Below, in pieces: positions 11,031 to 23,714 of a stretch of 64,000 nt of DNA (positions are counted from its first letter, which is position 1; each line of letters starts with the position of its first letter). The DNA is from Delphinus delphis (lineage: Eukaryota; Chordata; Mammalia; Artiodactyla; Delphinidae). The notes below the pieces were generated by a model. That model made no database searches, had not been told where the DNA came from, and saw only the letters and a list, made by a program, of their open reading frames with translations. The position numbers were made by a program, and so were the translations under genes. The stretch is taken from positions 101,349,893-101,413,892 of the forward strand of contig NC_082688.1 in the NCBI RefSeq assembly GCF_949987515.2, in the 5' to 3' direction.

Positions 11031-12485
11031 GCAAAAGAACCATATATTGACAGGATGGTACCTTACATAGAGAGTTAGGTAACTAAGGAATTTGATTCGG
11101 AATGGTCAAAGATGCTGTAATCAATGATAACGTCACAAACTAAACCCAAGTGTCATGTCTGAGTCCGAGACGATGATAACTCGATAGTTCATCCAATCAC
11201 AGATAAAATAGTGAAAGGAACTCTAGTGATCATCTAATTCAAGCATGTCATTTTATACGTGAGTTCCCTCAAGTGCTGAAATGCTTTTCCCACTTAATGT
11301 AACAAGAAAGCTACAGCTAGAAGCAAGGTTTCCTCTCTTCTCTAGAGATTTCTTCAGCGTTTCACATTGCTTTCCTCTGGAAGTTCTGTTGTTCGGCAAC
11401 CGTGAGCTCTTTCAACCACTTAAGTTTTAAGTGCATTTTATAAAATCTCTCTGCTTGACAGATCTGAATGATGGTGGAGTTTAGCAGGGAAAAAGAAAAA
11501 GCCTGGAAATGGCCAGTTTGTGAGCTTATGGCAGCTAAACCCAATCCATTTCCCCAACTGGCAAGTGGGACTGTCCTGCCTGTTGGAAATAATGAGCAGG
11601 GTAATGGCATTACAACATCAAGCACTCAGCGTCCACACATGCCCTGGGAAAGCTGACTGAAGCACTCACATCTCTTTCAAGGGCAGTGGATGTTAATCTC
11701 AGTATGTCCTTCTAGAATACAGATTTTATGTAAAATTCCATTTTTAAATTATTTTAAGAGGATTTTCACTTGGGGTGTTCTGTATTTAATCTGATTTTTA
11801 TAGCAACTCAAAACAGTACAGAGGCCTTTCTCTCTCACCTGATTATTTTCGACTTCCCCTGGAAAATTGCCCTGGGATCCCTTCTGGCCCACTGCTGAAC
11901 TCTGATTCTCTTAGTTTCCTCGGCTGCTTGACCAAGGCAGCAAGGGGAAATTGAAGCTGATTCTATAACTGGATTCAGCACTGCTTCTCCTGTTTGTCTG
12001 CAATGCACCACAAAATCTCTTCCAAGCAGAGCTAGCCTTAATTCTGGTAATGTTTTCATTCCTGTATTTTTTAATGTATAATATCCTTCCATTTTGACAT
12101 GTGGGCCACATATTTAAGAGGAGGCAGTCTGCTGTTCTTCAGAGCCTTGGAAATGATGAACAGATTGTATCCAATTACTCCTCTCCTGACAACTCTTTTG
12201 GCCAAGAGGCAAACTCTGGACATAGGTACTTTCACCAAAAACTGATAATTGTGGGTTTTTTTAAGATCTTAATCCAACCCTGCCAATGAGAAGCCACCTA
12301 TTAAGTTACAGGTGATAAAAGAGCCAAGGCTATTTTTATACTTAAAAGTATTTGAAAGTGTCCAAGTGCCATATACATTTTATTGAATAAATTCTTGAAT
12401 CACCTGTAATAAAACATGTTAGAATTACAACTTATAATCATTTAGTTTTATGTAGCACTTTTCACAATATAAAGTATTTTATTTT
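11031..12485. other. Unassigned non-coding sequence
   Basis: No gene is recognised. About 11185-11340 has a weak ancient-SINE/LINE feel ('tctagtgatcatctaattca'), but I cannot place it in a family. The two antiparallel frames around 11362-11656 mirror each other and lack family features. Confidence 0.4.
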
Positions 12486-12682
12486 TGAAGTTCATAGTGA
12501 CCCTGTGAGGTAGACAGCTCTGTAAAGGTAAGCATCAGCTGCAGTTTACACAGATGAGAGAACTGAGACTCAGAGAGGTAACAGGACTTGCCCAAAAGCA
12601 TTCCACGGAAATGCTGGGACCTGAAACCAAGACTTAAAACTTCAAATCCACTACTGTACTAATAATGCTTCTCTTTGTCAAG
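12486..12682 (-). mobile_element. MIR SINE
   Basis: Antisense MIR in clear order: 'agtgaccctgtgaggtagac', 'gatgagagaactgagactca', 'gagaggtaacaggacttgcc', 'ctgggacctgaaaccaagac'. Confidence 0.85.
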
Positions 12683-12771
12683 AGTCAGTAAACTATGCTT
12701 ACTGAGCTGTTTATCCCATCCTCTGCTTGTTAGAAAGCAGTGATAATTCTAATTATCTAATACTAATACTA

Positions 12772-12945
12772 AAAGTAGCTAATACTTTTGGAAGCCTGTC
12801 ACATAGGCCCTATGATTATCCTCTCTTTACTGATGAGAAAACTCAGGCAAAGATAAGTTAAGTAACTTGCCAAATTTCACACACTTAAGAGGGAAAGTGA
12901 AGATTCAGACCTAGGTCAGTTGGTGACTCCTAAACACCCCTTGTT
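12772..12945 (-). mobile_element. MIR SINE
   Basis: A second antisense MIR about 90 bp after the previous one: 'ctttactgatgagaaaactc', 'aagttaagtaacttgccaaa', 'gattcagacctaggtcag'. It is an independent ancient insertion in the same orientation. Confidence 0.82.
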
Positions 12946-13570
12946 TGATGTAACACGTACAAGGCAGCTAGCTAGAAATAAGGGGCAGTGGGGATTATGC
13001 AAGCTCACGGGTTCGTGTGGGGACCCATCCTGCCACCCCAAGGTCATTATGCTAATATTAAATCCCTGAAAGCTTCAAGCAAAGACGGTGCTAGGTTTAT
13101 GAAGGAAGAGGCATTGTAAGCTATCAAGACTATGCAGCTAAAGAATATTAAATTCAAGCACTGGAGGTCTGAGAACACAGCTGAAGATGGGGGTAGAGTA
13201 GAGGAATGGCCCTTCCACCAAGTGCTGATTGGAACACTTGTCTACTTTAGAGCACAATCCTGCTCTAAAATATTCCTACATCTTTTTTTTTTCCCAGTGA
13301 CATAGTTTGAATAAAACATGGTAGTTAGGATGATCATACATCCCAGTTTGCCCAGGTCATTTCTGTTCTATGTCTTTTCTTTCAGAGAAACTATTAACGG
13401 TACGCCTTTCACTCTCAAAAGTTTCCCAATTTGGGTAATACATTATGCGGTAAGAAACTTGTAGTTTCTGAGCTACCAAAGACTTTGACTTAGTGGAAAA
13501 ACCTATATTTTGTTATAAAATTGACAAGTGTGGTTTCTAGTTACTAGATGTTTTAGTTTGATGAAATTAA
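12946..13570. other. Unassigned non-coding sequence
   Basis: Nothing is recognised beyond a short T run near 13283-13293. Confidence 0.4.
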
Positions 13571-13574
13571 GGAT

Positions 13575-13685
13575 GTTATTTCAGTCTCATATCTTTCATT
13601 TGCAAAACAGGGATACCAATATAAATCTTGCACAGTTATTATGAGGATTAAGTAATGGAAAATCACTGGCTGCCAGGAGAAGTTT
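13575..13685 (+). mobile_element. MIR SINE fragment
   Basis: Sense MIR central part: 'tcatttgcaaaacagggata' followed by 'gcacagttattatgaggatt' and 'aagtaatggaaaatcactgg'. Confidence 0.65.
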
Positions 13686-14739
13686 GTTCCCATTCTTCAC
13701 TTCTGGTATCTTATTCATATTTAACACTTAACTGCATACTGACCATTATATCTTCCCATATATGCTTCTACTCTTCCAAATTAGTGAAGTTCCTCAGTAG
13801 ATATAATAAGATGTTAAATCATTGAATGTCCCAAGCACTCAATATGTTTCTGTGTACATTCTCTTTGTGTAATAAATGTTTGTTGATAGTGGATTTGTCT
13901 ATTAATTGATCTTACTGAAATATTTAAACATCAATAGTATCATGGAATCGATATTGATACCAGAAAGTCATTCATTTAATAGAAGAGAAAACTGACACCC
14001 AAAGAAGAACAAATTTTACCCTCTTGGGCATAAGCAAAACAATTTTGACAGTTATAACACTTCTTTCATCTTACTAGGGTATCCCTTAGCAAGCAACTGT
14101 AAAAATATTTTACAAGAGTGGGATGCATTGAAGTCTTTTCCCATATATTATCTCTCTTTGATCCTCAACTCAACACTCATTATTTCCATTTTGCACATGA
14201 GAAAATAGTACATACCTCGTTAAGGAAGTATAAAGTATAGCATGGCCTTAAAATGAATCAGGCTCTCTGTTAGAGATAAGTTCCTTAAAGAAACATTGCA
14301 TTGTATCTTAAGGCACTGACATGGTTTAACTACAGAGAAAGTCAGTTCCAAATCAAAGTTTGCATAAATATATATTTGCAGAGATCTTAATAAGCCGATA
14401 TGCATAGAATTCTGGGACTTTTGCCTATAGAGCTGGGAGGCAGAGTAAGACACAGTGGCTAGCTTGAGACAAAATGCCAAAGCCTTACTAGAGGAGCTGA
14501 TCTTGCAACTGAGGTCCGCTGAAGAGATAACCAGGCAGCTCCAAGCATAGTGAAATAGTGAAACAAGACTCAATTATGAGTATCTAAGTGATCAGTGTTG
14601 AGGAACAGAATCAGGTAGGGAGGACATAGTATGGGGAAATCAAAAGGGAGAGGGGCAGGACTCTTGGAAAACGTAAACTGTTGCTGTGATTCTAGGAAAT
14701 TTCCTCATTGAGCAGAATTCAAGATTGAGCCCCTAGAGG
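13686..14739. other. Non-coding sequence with weak MIR/L2 traces
   Basis: Weak traces only. There is an L2/MIR-type 3' end at about 13800-13890 ('aataaatgtttgttgat'). Antisense MIR-like pieces lie at about 13950-14040 ('agaagagaaaactgacaccc') and 14140-14215 ('tccattttgcacatgagaaa'). No gene is seen. Confidence 0.4.
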
Positions 14740-14935
14740 AGATAGGAATTCTGCTTCCCCTATTAGCACTCATTACATTTTATAGTAAGGTCTTGTTAAA
14801 TACCTATCACCTCAATAGACTGTAAACTCTGTGAAAGTAGAGGAAATCTCACCTTGTTCCTGCTGTAATCCAGTACCTAGCTGGCACATTGTAATTATTC
14901 AATAAATATTTGTTGCAAAAATGCATGAATTGAAA
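14740..14935 (+). mobile_element. L2 LINE 3' end
   Basis: Sense L2 terminus: 'gactgtaaactctgtgaaag', 'gtaatccagtacctagctgg', 'attcaataaatatttgttgc'. The order and ending are diagnostic. Confidence 0.85.
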
Positions 14936-15904
14936 AGCTACATAGAACAAGAGAATCTTAATTATGCAGACTAAATAGAAAAAAAAAAAAAACTTTAGCT
15001 AGAGACTAACAATTCAGGGAGAGAAAACTCTAACATGGAAATCAAGCTGGGGTCCCAGGGGCCAGCCTGAAATTCTGGTAGTGGTGTGCACTTACCTCCA
15101 CATACAAAGTCCAAGGTCAACTTGGCAGAAAAAGAGACTCCATGGGACAATTGAAATTCAGACTGAAGTATATGACTCAATCCCAAATCTAACCAGAGAG
15201 GAGCAACTGCCATTGACAATCTCTCTTCTTATTAGGGCTGGCTAAGAGAACACAAGGCTGGCTGCCAACGGATCAAGCACTGGAGAGTCACAAAGGCATT
15301 AGAGTATTTGTCCTTGCATTAGGTCATTTAAAATAGACACTTCTGGCAGACTCTGTAAAGTCTACACATTGGCTTCACTGTTTATTGCAATTTGATGGAA
15401 AGCTGGGTATTGATTTTTTAAATAAAAGCAAGAAATACTTGGAAAGATTTTGATCATTTCCATTAACTTTATTAGGACTATAACAAATCATCCCACTCAA
15501 GATTAGAGCATTTGTGTAGAAAAGACAGAGTCCTGCATTAAATTTGTTTTGTCCCATGCTCTGCCTCTCACAAGGCAAGTGTAGTATGTTACCTAAAAGT
15601 ACTTCTAAAGATGTTTCTGTTTCTAACTTGGTATTTTGTTTTAATGTAAATAATTCTACTTAGAAAAGACCATTTGATTATTTGTTTTGAGGTGAATTAA
15701 AGACTTCAGGAAATATCCAAACTATTCAATATGCATTTGGATCTGTTAACAACATTTTCTTCATTTCCCATTAGAACATCTTTGTCTATAAATAGTAAAA
15801 TGTAGCATTTAAGGATAATTCAGGCTCAGCTATGAGTCGCGTTGGGATAAGTGCAGTATGAGGTGAAGCTGAGACACGGTCAGATTAAGACCAATGGTAC
15901 TGAC
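14936..15904. other. Unassigned non-coding sequence
   Basis: No gene or family is recognised. An A run lies at about 14979-14991. Confidence 0.4.
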
Positions 15905-16015
15905 TCTGGTATACTTAACTCTGCATCCTAGAACTTAGGGAAGGGTCTGAAGTGCAGTTTACATGCTCAGAAAATGGATGAAAGAATGAATGAAAAAATG
16001 AAAGAGTGAATGAAT
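15905..16015 (+). mobile_element. L2 LINE 3' end with TGAA tail
   Basis: Short sense L2 end: 'tgcatcctagaacttaggga' then 'gaatgaatgaaaaaatgaaa'. The TGAA-type simple repeat is the normal L2 tail. Confidence 0.72.
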
Positions 16016-16689
16016 TAACTAATCTTGAAGGATATGTATGCTAATTAGCTGCCCAGCGATCCAAAGTAAGGCCCAAAGAGATCAAGACAAATAGGTTACT
16101 ATTAGCCATGATAACATGGAACCAGGTCAAGCCCACGGCTCACAAGAGTCCCTATACTTTGAGCGTAGCACAGCTCATCGTTGAGGAAAGGCAGGTGCCA
16201 GCAACAACAGCTAGGTTAAAGGTTAAGACTAATTTTATCGTGGAACTGCAATAGTTGAACAGGAAGACAAGACATAGCCATTTAGAACAAAGAGGTACAC
16301 CTAAGAGGTAAAGCTGAAGGCTGTATCCCTGTGACGTTCAGAGGTTCAAGGTTCATCAGAGGTGAAACCGATAAATGACAAGAAATTTAATTCAATATCC
16401 ATTAATTCAGAAGGATTGGAGGCTGTCAATATACTTCTTTCTGTCTTGATGAGAACTGGTTAGGGACTTAAGAGTGTAGTTAATTTAAGCCACGAGTAAA
16501 ATGTTTCAGCATCTCATGACAGAGCAGGAATGAGTAAAGTAGGAGGTGATACCAGAAAATTCCTGCTAAGAGCAAAATTTTCTTAGTTATCATCCAGAAT
16601 GAATAAATTTCACCCAGAGTAACGGGGAGACGGTAAAGAAGATGGCAAGGTGGAAGGATCTATGCAACTTCTTGAAATCCGTGTAACTA
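16016..16689. other. Unassigned non-coding sequence
   Basis: No recognisable gene or repeat family. Confidence 0.4.
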
Positions 16690-16855
16690 TTTGTGAACTA
16701 GGTTCCATTTCTCCTAGTTTTACAGACAAGGAATCTGAAGTTCATGTAATTTAAAGAGCTTATCCGAAATTATAATACAGAAAGTGACAGAGCTACGAGT
16801 CAAATCTCGATCTTTTCCAAGATCATTATACCTTCAGCCATCTTAAAACTCAGAG
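16690..16855 (-). mobile_element. MIR SINE
   Basis: Antisense MIR: 'ttttacagacaaggaatctg', 'agtgacagagctacgagtca', 'aatctcgatcttttccaaga'. Confidence 0.75.
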
Positions 16856-16999
16856 GAACTAAGTCTGTGACCTGTAAAAGAGACAAAAGACTCAGATCTT
16901 CTCTTCTGGAGTGAACTTTCTTAATCCTGTTAGCTATTAAGAATTATGGTCATTTTCAGGTACTTACTCCCAGGTTCTGACTCAGACCATCACAATATT

Positions 17000-17310
17000 A
17001 ACCAGTCTTCAAATGTTTATTGGGCTAGGTTCTGAGTGAGACATAAAAAATTGTAACTCCTACATCTTGACCTCATAGAATTTACAATCTAATTGACAAC
17101 AGGAGATAAAAATGGTTAGATAACAATGTGTTAGGTCACAATACTAGTATAGAACTGTCATGAAACAGGACAGAAGCACTATGTGAGGGGTCAACATATG
17201 AGGTAAGAATAGTTAGAACTGCTTTAAATAGAAGAAATGGGATTTTACTTTTGCCTAAAGCATCGGTGGGATTAGGAAGAGAGATGATGGGAAAGGCCTT
17301 CCTATAACAA
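17000..17310 (-). mobile_element. L2 LINE 3' region
   Basis: Antisense L2: 'tcaaatgtttattgggctag', then 'acctcatagaatttacaatc', 'taattgacaacaggagata', then a 'gggaaaggccttcctataac' block. The three words fall in the expected order and spacing. Confidence 0.75.
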
Positions 17311-18995
17311 AGAAGAGCAAGTATCTGCTCAGGATAAACATGACAGGAGCCTCTTACCCCTGGATCTCTTTAAAGCTGCTCCTATACCTTAGCTGCATTC
17401 AACGTTCTTTTTCCACATACATAGATTTCTACTCCCCACTCCAGCAACTAAACCAAGAGTAATCCCCAAGTTGCCAAAGATAAATGTATAAGAAAGTATA
17501 ATCCATGGAAAGTATTGGATAGTTTGGAAGCCACGGGGTTTGATACACATAGAAGACCATCCGTTTGTGATTCTCTTTGCTCTTTTTTTTCTAGTGTGCA
17601 AATAGAGATATTACGATTCAGCAAAAAAGGAAAGTAAGGTTCCTTTTCTTAAATCAAATTGACCATTAGCATTGTGATATGTTTTAAATGGAGATAAGTG
17701 GCATTTGCTTCTTTAATGATATGTTATATCACACAGAATGTCTTTAGTATCAAGAGTTAGTTCCAACACTGCATCATGTAGGATTTATAAACACAAGGGT
17801 TAAAGTATTAGAAACTATCTTTAAGCAACTTGGAAAGTGAACAGCCAATGAAACATTCTTTGGATGAGGTAATGCTGTTTGCTTGCGCTTCACTGGTTGA
17901 GTCTAAAATTCCTGTTTCCAGGAGTTGAAGGATAAGTTTCTCTGCAACCAGAAAGAACTGGATACTCTCCAATTGCTTATATAAGATATTTTATGATCAC
18001 TCAATAAAAGCAAGTCCCTCCTCAACTTGCCAATAGCTTCCTCTGAATTATTTCCCAACAACACTTGTACATAAACTCGACTGTAGGGATTTTTGCTGGG
18101 TCCAAACGAAAACCTACATAAGATATTAAGAAAGGCAGTTAGACGCTCAGTGATTATATTTGTGTGCTATGGTGTAAAGAATACTGCAATCTTCCTCTCA
18201 CCTTTGCAACCTTGTGCTGCTACTTTCTACATCTAGAATGTAGTTTCTTCTATTCTTTCCTTTTTGGGGAAGGGGAACGTTGGATTTCTTAGCTCACAAT
18301 GGTAATAACTGTGCTAGTCCGGCCTACTTCATAGAGTTTCTGCATGCACGGACATCTAATTAAATACTGTATGTGCAAGAGTTCTAAAAGACAGAAATGT
18401 CTACCTCAACTTCCAGACTTGCCTATCATTTTAAGGAAGACAGTATTGATGATTTCTCATTTTTGAGGCAAAATTAGCACCCTTTATAAGCAAGCACAGA
18501 AAGCCTCTTGGCTAGAAGTGGTACTTTCATATGTTGAAGAATCCCGGGAGCTGAGAAAGCTTTCTGCGCTTTAATGCTAGAGAGAAAGATGCAGGCTTTC
18601 TTTGGACAGAGTTCTATCCAAGCTGCTTTGAGTCTTAATTATCTAATTAGAAACCACTTTTACCTTTGTGAAATACAGAAAAGTCTGGGACACTGGGACA
18701 CTTAACTTGCATCTTCAAACCCACTAGGGTTCGAGGCAAGTAGCCCACCTTCATGTGACAATGTCTAACCATCTAGGTGCACCACCCACTGCATAGGTAC
18801 ATCTACAGCTTTAAGTCTCTTGCTATCTTGGCAAGAAAAAATGCAACAGATTCCTTTTCGAAGAGACAGTGCTGGTTATAGATTTTTAACACATTCAAAA
18901 GCAAACTCCTGATATCCTTACTACCCAACTCCCACCTTCCAAAATCACCACTCCTCCTATCTTAGTAAGTGGTAATCTTAGTCCTCATGTTGTTA
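17311..18995. other. Unassigned 1.7-kb non-coding stretch
   Basis: No repeat family, RNA or gene is recognised. Frames are short and mirrored on the other strand. It is one of the longest stretches free of recognisable repeats and so a candidate for cross-species conservation testing. Confidence 0.45.
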
Positions 18996-18999
18996 AGAC

Positions 19000-19770
19000 A
19001 AAACGCCATGGAAGCATTCTTCTTTCCTTTTTTTTCCCCTTCATCCAACTGTGAATCTATCAGCAAACCCTGCAGGCCTATCTTCAAAATACATCCACAA
19101 TCCAGCCCAGTGTTTGACTACACTGCTGGTCAAAATTGCTGTCATTTTTCCTCTGGATTATTGCAGTCACCTCCTAACTATTTTCTTTGCTTATGGCTTT
19201 GTCCTCATAAAGTCTATTGTTCACACAACTATTTGAGTGATTGTTTTTAAAAAGAAGACAGCTATGTCACTCCTCTCCTCCAAACCCTCCAATGGTCCCA
19301 TCTTACTCAAAAATAAAAGGCAGAGGCTTTACAATGATCTGGCCCTACCACCTCCTGTCTGCCTCCTCTCTCTTATCACTGACCCCTTCAGCTCCCTGAA
19401 TAATTCAACCCTTCCACCTCACCTTTGCACAGGGTTTGTACGGGATGATCTCTCTCTCTCTCTCTCTCTCTCTCTCCCCAGATTTTTCCTCTATTCCTTT
19501 TCAGAGGCCTTTTTCAGACCACTCCATATAAAATAACATCCTCTCCATAAACCCTATCTTTTTTACATTGCTATGTTATTTTACATTGCTATATTTTTCT
19601 CCACGTTTCTTATCACCATCTGGTAGACTTCATATTTTCTTGTTTATTGCCATTCTTTGGCACTACAAAATAAACTCAATGAGGACAAGAGCTTGGTCTG
19701 GATTTTTCTCCCATATTCAGCCTCTAGCAGTAGGTGTTAAAAAAAATATTTAACAAAGTACTTGGCAAAG
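19000..19770 (+). mobile_element. Long L2 LINE 3' copy
   Basis: One of the two longest L2 copies here, in sense: 'attattgcagtcacctccta', 'ctatgtcactcctctcctcc', 'aaccctccaatggtcccatc', 'aatgatctggccctaccacc', then after a TC repeat 'cttatcaccatctggtagac' and 'aaactcaatgaggacaagag'. The frame at 18969-19250 covers part of it, but is too short and disrupted to be a functional product. Confidence 0.88.
19449..19476 (+). repeat. (TC)n microsatellite
   Basis: Pure TC dinucleotide run inside the L2 copy. Confidence 0.92.
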
Positions 19771-20404
19771 GTACTGTTTAATATGTGATTTGAGGTAGGC
19801 ATGAAATACTTTAATATTTAAGAAATACTGAAGTGCAACTATGAAGTACTAAGATATTTCCTAAAAATATTGCAATTTATATGTTCCTGGAAGAGACTTT
19901 CAGCATTTAATCAGTGTCAATACCATTGCAATAGTGTACAGCTGCTTAAGGATATTATATTGATTTGGGAAATATGGAAAAGTAGCATACAATGAATGCT
20001 TAGAACTCCTCAGACCCTGGGTGATTTTCTTTTGTTAGCATTTTTATCTCATTTAGAGAATCTCAGTGGTCAATAATTATTTAGATGCACATATTCTTTT
20101 GCATTCTTTATAAAACCAGTCTTTCATATGTTTAAGTGTGAACATATGTGCTGAGATATTAAAAATGGTATTATCCTGGATATAGAGAGACAAATTCTGA
20201 CATACAAGTAAGTTACTCTCTAGACAAGAATTAACCATCACGTAGGTTGGAAAGAACATATTTAATCAGTTATGTAGACTTTAGAAAAAGGTCTGGAAGA
20301 ATCAGCATACCTCTCAGAGATCCTCATTTATGTGCAGAGCATAGCAATCTCATAGGGAACAACATGGTGTATGTTAAAGAAAAATGTATTCTGATCCTAG
20401 TTAA
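19771..20404. other. Unassigned non-coding sequence
   Basis: Nothing is recognised. Confidence 0.4.
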
Positions 20405-20775
20405 AATGTTAAGGAAGATTTTATTCAGGACTATTTCAATAGGTTTCAAGACTATACCAATAGAGGAAATAGATAAGGCTCAATCCTGAATACAAAAAGA
20501 CAGCTGGGGATTTATAGTTAAAGAGCAGACCTAGGGGTCAGTGGGTAGAAAATTGCTAAGAGAAGACATAAAGGGTAGGGAGATTTTTGCTAAACTTACT
20601 TCGCAGGATTCTTGCTAAAACTGAACTAGGCACACCAAAGTCAGGACCCAAGGACAATGCCTAGTCACAAAAAGAGCCCAGAGGAGCCTGACTAAAGTTT
20701 GGGGAAAGAGTCTTTGTCACATAAAAGGTCTTCTCAAGAGCCCATTTGAAGTCCCTTTGCCTCCAAATATCAATT
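20405..20775 (-). mobile_element. Possible retroviral LTR fragment
   Basis: On the minus strand this contains an AATAAA-type signal (plus-strand 'ttttattcagg' near 20418), preceded by unique U3-like sequence. The lay-out resembles the artiodactyl/cetacean ERV LTR remnants at 49681 and 53225. The ends are not defined and no target duplication was found. Confidence 0.4.
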
Positions 20776-20789
20776 AAATAAGAATCATC

Positions 20790-21870
20790 CATTGTTTAAT
20801 TCAACAATATTCATCCACTGAGCTTGCTATAGGCACTGTGCTAAATAAGGAGGGAATAAATTTGAATATGATGCAATCCTGACCTGGGAGCTGCCACTCT
20901 AGTGGGGAAATCAAGGTGTTAAGTTAATAATTACAATGTAATAGAACACATGCTTTATTAAAGGGGTAAAACATTCCTGCTATGGAAACACAGGGGTGGA
21001 AGGGGAATTAATGCTAAGTAACAGAGAAAAGAACACAGATCAAGAAAGTCTTCTCAGAAGAAGATTCTTTTGGATTAGATCCAGAAGGAAGTGGAGGCAC
21101 TGACCAGTTAGAAAAAAAAGATTGGCTTTTCAAGGCAAAAGCAACAGCACTTACACAGGTACGTACAGAAACATACGACATCAAAAGTGACAGCTCGCTG
21201 AGAAATGGAGGAGGAGGCTAGAAGCAGCATTGGGAGTCTGGAGAGAAATAGAAATAGATAAGGCTGGTAGTCACCTGGAGCCTGACTGTGAAAGACATTG
21301 TCCTTGAATACTTCATGGACTTGGGCTTGACCTTTGATGGTGGGAGGGGAAAGAAAGTCAAATTTGTAGTTTAGAAAGATTTCTCTGGCACGAGTGGAAG
21401 AGGATAGATTGGAATAGGAACAGGCCAAATGGAAGTCAACTAACTTAGTAGTTCAGATCCTAGGAGGGAAAATACTGAAGATCTCAAGGAGAGATAATGG
21501 GTCTGGAAAGGAAACTAACGACTTTAGAGGAGACAGATTTCTATTAGTAATCCAATATAAAGTATAAGGAAAAGTTAGAACTTAATAATGGCTCCCAGGT
21601 TTCTGGGTTGGGTGTTTGTGAAGATAGTGGTGGTATTAACAAATGTAAGGAGTACAAAAAGCAATAGCAAGTTGTCTGTGGGATAGAGAGATTTGCTTTG
21701 AAAACGTTCAATTTAAGGTGCTTGAGAGTCCAAATCTAGATGTCCAGTACGCAGATCTGTGTGTGGGTTTGCAGCACAGGAGGAGGTGGAAGTTGAGAGA
21801 GGAATTTGCAAATCACGGAAGTTTGAAACACTGGAGAAGGAAAGGGGATACAGGAAGAACACCAGGTAAG
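20790..21870 (-). mobile_element. Long antisense L2 LINE
   Basis: A long antisense L2. It starts at its 3' end ('ttcaacaatattcatccact', 'tataggcactgtgctaaata'), continues through 'gggagctgccactctagtgg' and 'atttctctggcacgagtgga', and ends in the deeper part ('ggctcccaggtttctgggtt', 'gagagtccaaatctagatgt'). The frame 21718-21996 overlaps its 5' part and is not a gene. Confidence 0.82.
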
Positions 21871-23714
21871 GAGGCAAATGGAATATGGAACCATGATGCG
21901 CTACTGCTTAAGAGAAAGCCTGGTGTGTCCAATAAAAAAAAGCATGGTTTATGTTATATAATCTCAACTGTTCTTAAAGAAGGCATATTATATTAATGAG
22001 AAAAGCCTTGTTTTGAGAGCACATGGATAGGTTTGGGTAAGCAAATTTGGGCTATGCAAGTTTGCTGAATTACTCTGCACGTTAAAAAGAACTGAAATTC
22101 TTTAGAGAAAAATAGGGGAAAAGAGAACAAAAAAAGAAAGGCAGGATGCTTAGCGAGATCAGAGGGATACACCTTGGCAGGAACTTTAGGAAAAAAATAT
22201 GCTGTAAAGAGATTGAAGTTCTATGTTCAGCTTTAAGTTCTCGTCCCCAAATGAAAACTTCAGTAAGTCTGCAGTCCACTGATGTCTTTATGCCTGTGGA
22301 TTCACTGGCAGGGGATATGGGGGGTGGTAGTCAGTTCTCAAAGATCTACTGATTTCCACTTTTGCCTACTTAGTACAATTAACAGATGATACATAAAACA
22401 GAAGAGGCCATGAGAGACTAGGCCTTGAGAAATGACCAAAAAATATTGTGTGGAGGGTTCCCCGTTTCTCACAGGGACAGTTCCAGTTGACCTTTGTGTT
22501 ACATAGTATAGACGTATATAAATGATACATATGAATAAAATATACACTAGATTCAGCTGGCTAGCTCTGCGATCTTTGCCAAGTTGCCAATATTTACCCA
22601 TATATCAACTCTCCTATACATGTTCCCATACTCATATACCAAATTCAAAATGATACTCTCATTGAGATGCTTAGCATGAACCATCATATTTATCTATATA
22701 TTTCACCACCTTTCTACATTCATTACTATGTATACATGCAAAATGTTGCCTCATTGTATATCCCAAAATAATACAGAAAGAAAATATATATATATATATA
22801 TATACACTCTTCTTAAAGCTACAGATCAATCTCTGATTTTAGAAAATGACAATTTTAATTTTATGAGAGTTTTGTGATTAGGCAAATCATGCAAAACAGA
22901 AAAAAGAAGCTTAAAAACATTTCCAGGATACCAAAAAGTTAATCAGAAAGGCTCTTCTATACAGGTCAACACAGCAAAGCAAACCTTAAATGCATTCTGC
23001 AGGCAGATTCCTGTCAAGTTTTCATGCTGCCCTACGAGTCCCAGAGGACGCCCTTATTCATGCTGCAGATACTGCAGAGATGTGGGTGTGGTTTCTAATA
23101 CAGAAGCTGACTGTCTATGAATATTCATAGACACACTCTAGCTAAAACCCTCTGATGGTTTTCTGGGAACAGTTAAAATAGAAACAGTAAATTTTCTACA
23201 GCTAACCAGATACAGTTAGTTAAGGAAGGATGCTGAGTTCCTGGGAAATGAAAGTATGCAGCACCCCACTCCAAAGAACAAATCTCCTCTGAATCAGCCT
23301 CCCCTGAGTTATGGGGGGCATGTGACTTGAAATGAATTGGTAAGAAACAAGAAGCACAATTCAGACAGCTACAAAGCAACCGAATCCCATTCTTTCTTAA
23401 GATGGTGTCTATAATTGGATATTTCTGGATCCCCAGGAAGGGTTCCAAAATTCAGATAGCCTCAAACTTATTTATTTTGGCAGAATTGTGCAGCTAAAGG
23501 TATCATTTTTCCCCTAATTATGAGCTGATCTTTGTACAACTTGGGAAAGATACAAAGCTGTACAAAGAAAGCCCAAATGCTTTAAATCCCCTACACAAAA
23601 TTAAAATTATGAACACCGTTAACACAATAGACTATTATTTATCATATATAAATTCCTTTATGCAAATTTTTAACCTGTCTACTTATCTATCTAATCTATC
23701 TGTATACACATATA
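21871..23714. other. Unassigned 1.8-kb non-coding stretch
   Basis: No gene or family is recognised apart from a (TA)n run at 22784-22804. It is a second long stretch without a recognisable repeat. Confidence 0.42.
22784..22804 (+). repeat. (TA)n microsatellite
   Basis: Pure TA dinucleotide run. Confidence 0.9.

Noticed and set aside
18969..19753. Series of plus-strand frames as a gene with exons
   Set aside because: They follow an L2 LINE copy, are interrupted by a TC repeat, and show no splice-site arrangement.
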